41,032 nt of DNA from a bacterium (GTDB lineage Bacteria; CLD3; SB21). The DNA lies in the NCBI GenBank assembly GCA_013360215.1, contig JABWCP010000029.1, positions 1-41,032 on the forward strand, given 5' to 3'. The notes under the pieces were generated by a model. That model worked only from the letters and a program-made list of their open reading frames with translations. It searched no databases and was not told the DNA's origin. Position numbers and translations under genes: made by a program. Each line of letters starts with the position of its first letter. Positions within the stretch are counted from its first letter, which is position 1. This document shows positions 26,013-33,334 of the stretch, piece after piece.

Positions 26013-26041
26013 AATATAGTTCCGATAAACCGCAAACTCAA
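26013..26041 (-). promoter_or_regulatory. icd promoter
   Basis: On the minus strand TTGAGT (26041-26036) and TATATT (26018-26013) are separated by exactly 17 bases, giving an inferred start near 26006 and a 40-base leader with an AAGGA ribosome-binding site before the GTG. Confidence 0.6.
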
Positions 26042-26116
26042 GTCGGTCGCGAATATCATTCAAAAAAGCCAACTTCGATACAAAGAACAATGACAAACGT
26101 CAGGCTCGATAGAGAA

Positions 26117-26221
26117 TTACAATCCGTCTGAATAACGATCCCGGCGATCACCATTGCCGTAGAATATCGCCATCACCATAACAACCATAAAAAAAGCAAG
26201 TGCCATAATCATGTACTGCAT
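26117..26221 (-). CDS. 34-residue Met-rich single-pass membrane protein
   Basis: This small gene encodes a protein beginning MQYMIMALAFFMVVMVM with one strongly hydrophobic helix (about residues 3-21) and a short charged, glycine-containing tail (GNGDRRDRYSDGL). Six of the 34 residues are Met, all at or in the helix. Support for a real gene comes from an AAGGGA ribosome-binding site (26231-26226) four bases before the ATG, a perfect TATAAT -10 box, and an exact CRP-type palindrome at class II distance. The size resembles the small subunits that stabilise respiratory oxidases (CydX/CcoQ-like), but no sequence identity is claimed. It is flanked by icd and the large minus-strand cluster on the same strand. 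Confidence 0.62.
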   Translation of the reverse strand: MQYMIMALAFFMVVMVMAIFYGNGDRRDRYSDGL

Positions 26222-26263
26222 AAAATCCCTTTCAAAAAACGATTACAACCATCGTTCAATAGG

Positions 26264-26307
26264 ATTATACATGAAAACCGTGTATTCGGTTTGTGATAGA
26301 GGTCACA
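26264..26307 (-). promoter_or_regulatory. CRP-type class II promoter for the 34-residue protein
   Basis: The palindrome TGTGATAGAGGTCACA (26292-26307) matches TGTGA-N6-TCACA exactly. On the minus strand a perfect TATAAT lies at 26269-26264; the region where -35 should be (AAACCG) is poor. The inferred start near 26257 puts the palindrome centre at about -42, the class II position where CRP-like activators replace -35 contacts. The leader to the ATG is about 36 bases. Confidence 0.72.
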
Positions 26308-26319
26308 GGTTAATAGAGT

Positions 26320-26337
26320 GCGTCAAATAGTTGACGC
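26320..26337. repeat. Perfect inverted repeat GCGTCAA-N4-TTGACGC
   Basis: Seven-base arms around ATAG lie between the stop of the leftward radical SAM gene and the CRP-type site. Neither direction has a following T run, so it is not a standard intrinsic terminator; it could be an operator, an RNA 3'-end hairpin or part of a Rho-dependent end. Confidence 0.5.
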
Positions 26338-26354
26338 CGATAGAGGTAAGTTAA

Positions 26355-27380
26355 TTAAAAATAGAGTTTATCTACGATAGATCGCGAATATTGCAGGGAA
26401 CAAACGCAACGCTGGCATATCGAATTTTGTGATATATCTAGGTTTTTCCGGAAGTGTATTGCATCGTCCCCATTTAGTATTTCCGGAAGTGGTTGATTGA
26501 AAAAATTTCCTAACGATGCATGAAAAAAACAAGGACGCACAGAGCCATCGGATTCTACCACAGCCGAAACCCACGGGGCGTTACAGGGTGGAGATTTGAA
26601 TGAACCTAAACCATGCACCGCTTCGTAATAATCTGCGATGCGCAGCAGTTTCTGAGGAGATTCTGAAATCCATCGCGTATGAAAAGCGTTATTAAATTCC
26701 TTTACTATATCTGACAAGCTCTGGCGCAGATCAGGAAGTTCATTGGGTGAGGGTATTATGGGATCTGTTTGTTCGGATTGCAAAGGCGAGGTGTGGTTAA
26801 AGGCTTGCGAATGCATATCCGCCGGTAAAAAACTCAACCGGCGTAACCCCATGTCTTGTGCGGCGATAATGAGTTCTTTTAAAAATCGGAAGTTTGATTT
26901 TTGGACTACACATCGCGCGGATATATTAAACTCCGGCTTAACGGTCAGTATGCTTTTAATGCCCACACGGATCTTTTCAAAGCCTCCGGGAATATTACGA
27001 ATGGTATCGTGAATTTGCGCCGGGCCGTCTAGAGATACGATCACCTCATCAATATGATCGGTAATGGATCGGGCAAACCGATCTAACAAAAGTCCGGTGG
27101 ATAATAATGTAAGTTTGATATCTGAAATTGATTTTAATGATGTGCAAAATTCAAACAAAGCGGGGTGAAGTAAGGCCTCACCGCCCGAAAAAACCACTTC
27201 ACGCACTCGCAACGATCGGATATCGTTTTCCAGTTTTTTAAAAATATCAGAATCCCACGATCGTAGATTTGAGTTGGATTTCCAGATATCACACATAAGG
27301 CAACGGCAATTGCAAGCGCTATGCGGCATCAGTACCAGTACAGGCAATGTTTTGATAGATTTTGATCTAAAAAAAGTCAT
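26355..27380 (-). CDS. Radical SAM protein with C-terminal SPASM-like cysteine cluster
   Basis: The 341-residue protein has the [4Fe-4S]/SAM motif CxxxCxxC as Cys23, Cys27 and Cys30 ('ACNCRCLMCDIW'), then 'VVFSGGEALLHP' (the GGE SAM-binding motif). The C-terminus has 'PPCNAPWVSAVVESDGSVRPCFFHA' type sequence and ends with 'CQRCVCSL', like the SPASM/twitch domains that hold auxiliary clusters. Such enzymes modify peptides, tRNA or small molecules by radical chemistry; no precursor peptide was found next to it. The ATG at 27380 is chosen because it overlaps the upstream stop as ATGA and GCGGAG lies eight bases before it. It is the last gene of the large minus-strand cluster. Confidence 0.88.
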   Translation of the reverse strand: MTFFRSKSIKTLPVLVLMPHSACNCRCLMCDIWKSNSNLRSWDSDIFKKLENDIRSLRVREVVFSGGEALLHPALFEFCTSLKSISDIKLTLLSTGLLLDRFARSITDHIDEVIVSLDGPAQIHDTIRNIPGGFEKIRVGIKSILTVKPEFNISARCVVQKSNFRFLKELIIAAQDMGLRRLSFLPADMHSQAFNHTSPLQSEQTDPIIPSPNELPDLRQSLSDIVKEFNNAFHTRWISESPQKLLRIADYYEAVHGLGSFKSPPCNAPWVSAVVESDGSVRPCFFHASLGNFFNQPLPEILNGDDAIHFRKNLDISQNSICQRCVCSLQYSRSIVDKLYF

Positions 27381-28552
27381 ATCCATGTCTCCGCTATTTT
27401 CCATACGGGATTTTGTTGAAGAAAAACGGAAGGAACGCCCGATGTTATGCGTTTCATCAACGAGGGCATATGTATGCACAGATAGTTTTGACGGATAAAT
27501 AACCTTTTTAATCGAAACGGCCAGCTGTGCGGCGGCTCACCGCGCAATAATCTTACACATCCGTTATGCAGCACCAGTCGGATATCATCGGGGTAAGTCG
27601 AAGTCAAATTCGTTTTGTAATCTTCTTGTTTGCGTGTTGCTATGAATAGATCAGCCGGTGCGCCTTTCGTAATGGCCATCGGCTTTTGTAAGCCGAATAT
27701 TCGTGATGGTCCGTTTGTTACCATGTGAAATATTTCATTCTCTGAAACCAGTCCTGTTTTAATGGCGTCACGAATTTCATCCAAAAGCGTCGGTGATCCG
27801 GTCAGAGTGGAATCGGTACCAAGGGCAACGGGAATGCGGTGTTTAAGCATATCTATCGGCGCAGTTCTTCCGAATAAGTATATATTGGAAGAAGGACACC
27901 AAACCAACGAAGCGCCTTTCTCCTGAAGACGATTTATTTGGTTTGCGGATACGGCAACACCATGAACCAGCACGGTTTGTTTCCGGAGATATCCTAAATT
28001 ATCCAATTCATCAATCTCTCTGGCCGCGCGCTCATTGATTCCTTCCGCAGCATGTATAATCAGCTTTTGTGTACCAAACCAACGCCTGCGGATTTTTTCC
28101 CCAAATACCAACGAATGCATCCATTGGTATCGGCTAAATACAGAGATCGGAAAACCAAAACGAAACCGCGCATGGTATGGATTGTGATGTACGACAGTAG
28201 TTACGCCTGAAATAATATTTTTAAATGCACCAAACAATAACCGATCGCGGAGCGGTAATGCCTCTATGTCAGAAACAGGCGCCGCATGGGGTTTATAAAT
28301 ATCATTTGCCCAAGCAACGTAGTCCTCATATGGCGGTTTCCCTAGCCTCGGATAAATATTCATTTCAAGATGATCGTGACTATTGATCAAACCCGGGTAA
28401 ACAAAATCGCCTTTACCGTCAATTACGATTTCACTCTTGTTTGGTTTTATGTCCTTATCAATTTCTACAATGTGACCATTCTTGATACGTAATGCGCCGC
28501 ATTGCAATTGTTCTTCATGTTCCCAGTTGACGTTTTGTATAAGCAGTTCCAT
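27377..28552 (-). CDS. Metal-dependent amidohydrolase (TatD/cytosine-deaminase-like superfamily)
   Basis: The 391-residue protein starts with the small beta domain typical of the family ('GALRIKNGHIVEIDKDI'), then 'VYPGLINSHDHLEMN' with metal ligands His59 and His61. 'LIIHAAEG', 'VLVHGVAVSANQI' and 'VALGTDSTLTGSP' supply the other His and Asp ligands of the ATZ/TRZ-type hydrolases that deaminate or dechlorinate ring compounds. The natural substrate is unknown. The ATG at 28552 sits eight bases after the stop of the upstream methyltransferase gene; an in-frame ATG at 28585 would overlap it by 26 bases. Its stop overlaps the next start as ATGA, indicating coupled translation. Confidence 0.87.
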   Translation of the reverse strand: MELLIQNVNWEHEEQLQCGALRIKNGHIVEIDKDIKPNKSEIVIDGKGDFVYPGLINSHDHLEMNIYPRLGKPPYEDYVAWANDIYKPHAAPVSDIEALPLRDRLLFGAFKNIISGVTTVVHHNPYHARFRFGFPISVFSRYQWMHSLVFGEKIRRRWFGTQKLIIHAAEGINERAAREIDELDNLGYLRKQTVLVHGVAVSANQINRLQEKGASLVWCPSSNIYLFGRTAPIDMLKHRIPVALGTDSTLTGSPTLLDEIRDAIKTGLVSENEIFHMVTNGPSRIFGLQKPMAITKGAPADLFIATRKQEDYKTNLTSTYPDDIRLVLHNGCVRLLRGEPPHSWPFRLKRLFIRQNYLCIHMPSLMKRITSGVPSVFLQQNPVWKIAETWI

Positions 28553-28559
28553 GTACCAA

Positions 28560-29219
28560 TCATTTTTTTTGGCATTGCATTGCAAATACTACCGGTGTAT
28601 TGAGCCACGAAGCTTCGTTATGTTGTAAGCATGTGAAGCCTGTATCTTCAAGCATTCCACGGTATGTTTCAAGAGTATGAGTATGGTGCGTTACAGTGTA
28701 AGTCACACCGTGATGATCAAAAGAGCGTTTCATACCCTGATGCGCTGCATGCGGATGAAAATCCGTAATAATCAATATTCCGTCAGGACGTAAAGCGTCA
28801 TAAATGCTGTGAAGAATAAGGTTCGGATCGTCGGTGTGTGCCAGAACCAGAGCGCATACGGCCACATCGAATGGTTCATCAACAACAAATGACTGTTTTT
28901 CTGAGATCGTACGAAATTCGGCTTTGTCGGATGGAATCAACTTCCGAGCTTTAATGATCATGTTTTCTGAAATATCAAGACCTAACACGCGTGCGGCACC
29001 ATGATCTAATGCAAGCTTACATGCATGACCTGTTCCGCAACCCACATCAAGTAAAGCTTTGTCTTTCATTTCAGGTAAATATTCTGAAACCATATTATCG
29101 GAAAACGATTTTACGGGATTACGTTCGGTGTCGTATGATTCAGACCACAGATTGTATGCTTCTTTAGGATTGAGCTGAACAGGTGCTTTCCCGAAGAATT
29201 TGCGTACGCGCCGGAACAT
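28560..29219 (-). CDS. Class I SAM-dependent methyltransferase
   Basis: The 219-residue protein has a UbiE/BioC-like N-terminus ('AYNLWSESYDTERNP') and the SAM core 'ALLDVGCGTGHACKLAL', 'VLGLDISENMI', 'FDVAVCALVLAHTDDP' and 'LRPDGILIITDFHPHAAHQG'. The His-rich stretch 'FDHHGVTYTVTHHTHT' around residues 165-182 is unusual and could bind metal or substrate. The start ATG overlaps the stop of the upstream radical SAM gene by one base (TGATG), so translation is probably coupled. The acceptor molecule is unknown, but its place between a B12-radical SAM enzyme and an amidohydrolase suggests a small-molecule or lipid-linked substrate. Confidence 0.9.
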   Translation of the reverse strand: MFRRVRKFFGKAPVQLNPKEAYNLWSESYDTERNPVKSFSDNMVSEYLPEMKDKALLDVGCGTGHACKLALDHGAARVLGLDISENMIIKARKLIPSDKAEFRTISEKQSFVVDEPFDVAVCALVLAHTDDPNLILHSIYDALRPDGILIITDFHPHAAHQGMKRSFDHHGVTYTVTHHTHTLETYRGMLEDTGFTCLQHNEASWLNTPVVFAMQCQKK

Positions 29220-30718
29220 CAGAACCCCTCCTTTTCAGGGCGGCGATATCGGAGCCAATATTTCTGAAGAAATTTCAATTCATATGGGTGCGCATACCGG
29301 TGAAACCGGTAACGCCACGAGGAAAACCATCGCATGGCAGTGCGCTGAAAAGCAGTTAGTTTGAGGTCGCTGATCGTCGGGTATTGTGCATTAAGAACAG
29401 TTTCAAAATCGTGAATATGACGGATCATCGCCGGAGTAAGCCACGGTGTCACATATTGACGGTGCAAATCAAAATTGAGCCACTCCGGTTTCATCCACTC
29501 ATCCAAATGTCGCGGGAACTGAAATCCGCGAGCTAAGGCCTGATTATATAAATCTGAACCTTCCGTAGGCACAGGTGTATATATATATATGATAATTTCA
29601 GTCGAAGGATTGATGGATTTTATTTCACGTATAAAGCGTATCTCCTGGTCAATCAGTTTCCAGACTTCATCTTCGGTGGCAGCCGGAAATCCAAGAACAA
29701 ACGAGTACTCCGGTATAATATCGTGTTCTCTTAATCGCGCGGCGAAACTCCGAAGTTTGTTACCGGACTGAGTTCCACCTTTGTCCATTTGGCGCAATAG
29801 CGTATCGTTTCCGCTTTCTGCTCCAAAAAATATCATGCGGCATCCCGACCGGCGCAGCGTCGCCAATGAAGCATCGCTATACTTATCCATCGTGTCAATT
29901 CGACCTTCTCCCCACCAAGCCATGCCGTCGTGCATAATACGTTCCGCAAATTCGACAACTCGTTTTTCAGAGACGAAGAAGTTATTATCGTGAAATGTGA
30001 TAGCGTTTCCGCCGTAGGTTTCTTTCAAAAATCGTATGTCACGGTAAATACGTTCAGCCGATTTGCCTTTCCAGCGTGTTTCGAAGATCGGTACAACGCC
30101 GCAGAATGAGCATGAAAATGGACAGCCTATACTTGAATGATAGGCAATAGTGCGCGTTCCCAAAAACGTTTTTCCCAAGTATCCATCCATCGGATAAAAG
30201 GAATGTAATGTGTCGTAGGGCAAATCCGGTAGCGTATCCTGATCAATAAGATCGGCTTTCGGTGTTTTATATATTGTGTCACCTGTGCGGTAAACGAGAT
30301 TGGAAATGGTTGCAACGGATGTTCGTGCCGTAAGCGCTTGCAGTAATTCGGGGAAAGCATGATCACCCGGTCCATTAATCACGTAATCAACATATCCCGA
30401 GCGAATCACAGTATGGCTTTGATTGGAAGCAAAATAACCACCCCAGATAATGGTCACGTGCGGATATTGTTCGCGGATCATTTTCGAAATAGGAATGGCT
30501 TGAGCAAGTTGCGGGCCGGGCATGACCGTGCAACAAAAGAATCCGAATGAAGGATCCCTGAATAAATCCATAATCTTTTCTAAAGGATCGGATTCCCTAT
30601 TGCCATCAACGATCACATAGTCATGTTGGCCATGTATCGAAGCGGCTATCTGTAAAATCGAGTTGGGTATGATTTTAGCGTGGATCGTAACTTTGGGGTT
30701 AAAAAAAATTATTTTCAT
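29219..30718 (-). CDS. B12-binding-domain radical SAM protein
   Basis: Residues about 1-140 form a cobalamin-binding Rossmann-like domain ('IIWGGYFAS', 'VDYVINGPGDHAF'). The radical SAM core follows with 'SSIGCPFSCSFCGVVP' (CxxxCxxC) and 'ITFHDNNFFVSEKR', then 'FFGAESGNDTLLRQMDKGG' and a C-terminal helical extension of about 130 residues. This layout is that of the BchE/HpnJ-like class, which performs methylations, cyclisations and C-C rearrangements of lipids and small molecules. The second gene of this class in the cluster is about 4.6 kb upstream. The start overlaps the flippase stop as ATGA, and its stop overlaps the next start by one base. Confidence 0.92.
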   Translation of the reverse strand: MKIIFFNPKVTIHAKIIPNSILQIAASIHGQHDYVIVDGNRESDPLEKIMDLFRDPSFGFFCCTVMPGPQLAQAIPISKMIREQYPHVTIIWGGYFASNQSHTVIRSGYVDYVINGPGDHAFPELLQALTARTSVATISNLVYRTGDTIYKTPKADLIDQDTLPDLPYDTLHSFYPMDGYLGKTFLGTRTIAYHSSIGCPFSCSFCGVVPIFETRWKGKSAERIYRDIRFLKETYGGNAITFHDNNFFVSEKRVVEFAERIMHDGMAWWGEGRIDTMDKYSDASLATLRRSGCRMIFFGAESGNDTLLRQMDKGGTQSGNKLRSFAARLREHDIIPEYSFVLGFPAATEDEVWKLIDQEIRFIREIKSINPSTEIIIYIYTPVPTEGSDLYNQALARGFQFPRHLDEWMKPEWLNFDLHRQYVTPWLTPAMIRHIHDFETVLNAQYPTISDLKLTAFQRTAMRWFSSWRYRFHRYAHPYELKFLQKYWLRYRRPEKEGF

Positions 30719-31926
30719 ATGGCTTCATGTTCCGATAAAGGTGTGTTACGATCAACGCTTTGTTCCGGTGCTCCGGATTGGAGTACATAAGCGCCCAATA
30801 ATAACCATTGCGTCAATGCGGCAGATGCGATGGCGCCGGTAAGTCCCAGTGAAGGGATAAACAGAATATTACCTGTCAAGTTGACCAATGCACCGATCAG
30901 ACTCAAACGCAAAACTATAATGGATTTATGTTGTTTGAGTAAAGCGTGTACATATGGTAAATATACGTACATCGGGAGCACAAATAAAAAACCGACGGCC
31001 AATGCCGTGATCGGGACGCGGGTATCCTCGATAAACCATAAAATCCCAATCAAACAAACGACGCCGAGCGCAGTCAAAAGGCTGCCTGCAAAAAGTGATT
31101 GTAAGCCCATGCGCCGAATATGAGAGGCTTGTAACCGATATAGATTTTTTAACTGCGTTGAAATGGCAAACTCCGGCAGCGCTTGTAAAAAGCTAAGCAC
31201 ATTCATGACTATATGATAAACTCCTAATTCGGATGGCGGTAGCAGAACAGCAACACTGTAGGTGTCCATTTTAGAAACTAACAAACCGCTGATATTTTGC
31301 ATGGCAAGAGCCCATGCATGTTTGAGTTGATTCCATTGCGCGATAACTCTAAACCACAATCTGAATGTATTTCTCCATGCTATCAATAGAATGATAAGTC
31401 GGCAAAGAGCAGCCATGCAAGTGGCCCAGATCAAATGGATATGCTGCATCTCCGATGACCATAACGATAACCCTAAAAAAACGGCTGTACCTGCAAGATC
31501 ATTGAGGATGCCGAGTATGTATCGGTGATGAAAAATAATCGCCGGTTCAAATGCATGGATTCCAAATAAACATACGAACCAAAGCAGAAGAGGCGGTAAG
31601 GCGTCATTCGCTTGGACAACAGTACACATCAAAGCGATGGGTAGGATAAGTAAGGGTAAGCGCGTTTTGATATTCGTCAACCAGAGTTCCTGCCAGCGTT
31701 GCGGTTGATCCGAAAAAGCACGCAGTAAATATAAGCGGGAACCCCAATTGGCAAAAGTAACTCCAAAATGGATAACGATCAGATACCGCGCATAATTTCC
31801 CCACACCTCAAGCGAAGCCGTACGAATAATCACCACCGAGGAGATCAACCCCGCTGCGGGCGGAATCGCGTTGCGGAGAGCATTCCATAGCATCGGCATC
31901 CATCGTTGCGGCCATCGGTGTTTCAT
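30715..31926 (-). CDS. Polysaccharide flippase-like membrane protein (Wzx/MATE-type)
   Basis: The 403-residue protein is polytopic, with about 11-12 membrane segments, and resembles the O-antigen flippase/polysaccharide biosynthesis family ('AGLISSVVIIRTASLEVWGNY' near the N-terminus; 'MQNISGLLVSKMDTYSVAVLLPPSELGVYHIVMNVLS' centrally, given only as an approximate span). Such proteins move undecaprenyl-linked glycans across the inner membrane. Its place next to two glycosyltransferases supports that role. The ATG at 31926 is preferred to the in-frame one at 31950 because a GGA lies at a better distance. It is separated from the upstream GT87 gene by 100 bases, where a second promoter is possible but none is clear. 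Confidence 0.86.
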   Translation of the reverse strand: MKHRWPQRWMPMLWNALRNAIPPAAGLISSVVIIRTASLEVWGNYARYLIVIHFGVTFANWGSRLYLLRAFSDQPQRWQELWLTNIKTRLPLLILPIALMCTVVQANDALPPLLLWFVCLFGIHAFEPAIIFHHRYILGILNDLAGTAVFLGLSLWSSEMQHIHLIWATCMAALCRLIILLIAWRNTFRLWFRVIAQWNQLKHAWALAMQNISGLLVSKMDTYSVAVLLPPSELGVYHIVMNVLSFLQALPEFAISTQLKNLYRLQASHIRRMGLQSLFAGSLLTALGVVCLIGILWFIEDTRVPITALAVGFLFVLPMYVYLPYVHALLKQHKSIIVLRLSLIGALVNLTGNILFIPSLGLTGAIASAALTQWLLLGAYVLQSGAPEQSVDRNTPLSEHEAI

Positions 31927-32026
31927 AGGGTATTCCAAAACGAATCGCAAATTAATCGTAAGCTTGTAGTTAGAAACTTTAAATCAAAAATCATGCTATG
32001 GTCGGGCTATTTGTCTATAACGTTAT

Positions 32027-33334
32027 TCATGTTTTATATCTAGGTTCAGAATTTGAATATAACGATTCTACGGAATACCACGCTTGATGTATTGTAAGAG
32101 CGAATAGGGCTGTCGTCGCATATAGACGCGGATAACCCAAAGCGGCCCACAGCCCATCAGGTTTTAAAGTTATGATCTGATGAATGGGGAAGTAGCTTAT
32201 CATAAGATAGAGACATCCCGCCGCGAGTTTAGCCCGCGCCGAAAACCAATTTTGAAAAAAAATAAAAGCTAAAGGAAAAACTAGCAGAACGAAATGGTAT
32301 GTTGCCGACGCAGGCAGTAAAGTAAAGATGGCTAACCAAATTACTACAAGCATTTTATCATCTCGATGTTCGCATCGAGATTTGTACAATTTAAATAACA
32401 CAACTACAGTTGTTACGAAGATGATTCCGTGTAGAAGGTATTTTATAACATGAGCTAATATAGGTAAGTCCAGAAGAGGATTGGCGTTATAATCGGGATG
32501 AAAAACGAAAAGATAATGCAAAACCCCCGTCCATGCCTGATAGGCGATGGCGTATGGAGTTCCGGAAGGGATTTCTGCTGCAAGGTGATTAAGAAATATG
32601 TTCCGAAAAAAAGATGCATTCAATGTATAACCGAAAACTAAAATTTGAATTATCATGCACACAATGATGCTTATGCCCATAGCGCTGACGGCCTTATAGC
32701 GTCGCTGCAGTAATAAGAATGGAATAAATATGGCCGTAAAATATTTTATCATAGCGGCTAGGCCGAGCAATAAACCGGTTAATATATTCCTATTATATTT
32801 GAGCAGCATATAACTACCCATACAAATCAAAAGAAGTATGATGTACAACTGTCCGGCTCGAAAATTATTGATCAGTCCAAAACCTGAAGCAAGTACCAAA
32901 ATTCCTGAGGTAAGAAACGATTGATGGAAAAGTCGCATTAGCCAGAAAACAATCATTCCAAGAGCAACGAGATTAACTATAATCCATATATTTTTAGCTG
33001 TTGCCGCTTCGAAATTAACGAGCGGAGTCATTACAAAAACTGTTAATGGCGGAAATTGAGAAAATCTTCCGGAATTAAAACCATGCTCGGTTAATTTTTT
33101 GTCAAACCACTGATCATCATAAAAATATTCGGCCGGATGCCCTTCGTTGTATAATTTAGCGGCCAAATAATAATTTGGAAAATCTCCATGAACGTCATTC
33201 CATGAAACCCATATGCCGCGCCAAAAAAACAAAGACGCCAGCACAACAAACGTAATCACTTGGCTACGCTTAAGATTCACTGCGCGGTATCTCCAATGAA
33301 GGATTTTTAGAAAAGTAGCTATTGAGTGTTTCAT
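32027..33334 (-). CDS. GT87-family membrane glycosyltransferase
   Basis: The 435-residue protein has roughly ten membrane segments. After the first helix comes 'DVHGDFPNYYLAAKLYNEG', with the acidic residue and YY motif of GT-C glycosyltransferases of family 87, and then 'RFSQFPPLTVFVMTPLVNF'. These enzymes transfer mannose or other sugars from a polyprenyl phosphate donor on the outer side of the membrane, adding to lipid-linked acceptors. Start choice is uncertain: ATG at 33334 overlaps the upstream GT9 gene by 65 bases, while a GTG at 33280 with GGAG ten bases before it would overlap by only 11. Confidence 0.85.
   Translation of the reverse strand: MKHSIATFLKILHWRYRAVNLKRSQVITFVVLASLFFWRGIWVSWNDVHGDFPNYYLAAKLYNEGHPAEYFYDDQWFDKKLTEHGFNSGRFSQFPPLTVFVMTPLVNFEAATAKNIWIIVNLVALGMIVFWLMRLFHQSFLTSGILVLASGFGLINNFRAGQLYIILLLICMGSYMLLKYNRNILTGLLLGLAAMIKYFTAIFIPFLLLQRRYKAVSAMGISIIVCMIIQILVFGYTLNASFFRNIFLNHLAAEIPSGTPYAIAYQAWTGVLHYLFVFHPDYNANPLLDLPILAHVIKYLLHGIIFVTTVVVLFKLYKSRCEHRDDKMLVVIWLAIFTLLPASATYHFVLLVFPLAFIFFQNWFSARAKLAAGCLYLMISYFPIHQIITLKPDGLWAALGYPRLYATTALFALTIHQAWYSVESLYSNSEPRYKT

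Noticed and set aside
26355-29219. The radical SAM/SPASM gene considered as a RiPP (modified peptide) system.
   Set aside because: No small precursor peptide gene was found next to it; the nearby 34-residue protein is a Met-rich membrane helix without a leader/core layout and has its own promoter.
29578-29588. An alternating TA run that looked like a microsatellite.
   Set aside because: It lies inside the B12-radical SAM gene and simply encodes Ile-Tyr repeats in a conserved beta strand.
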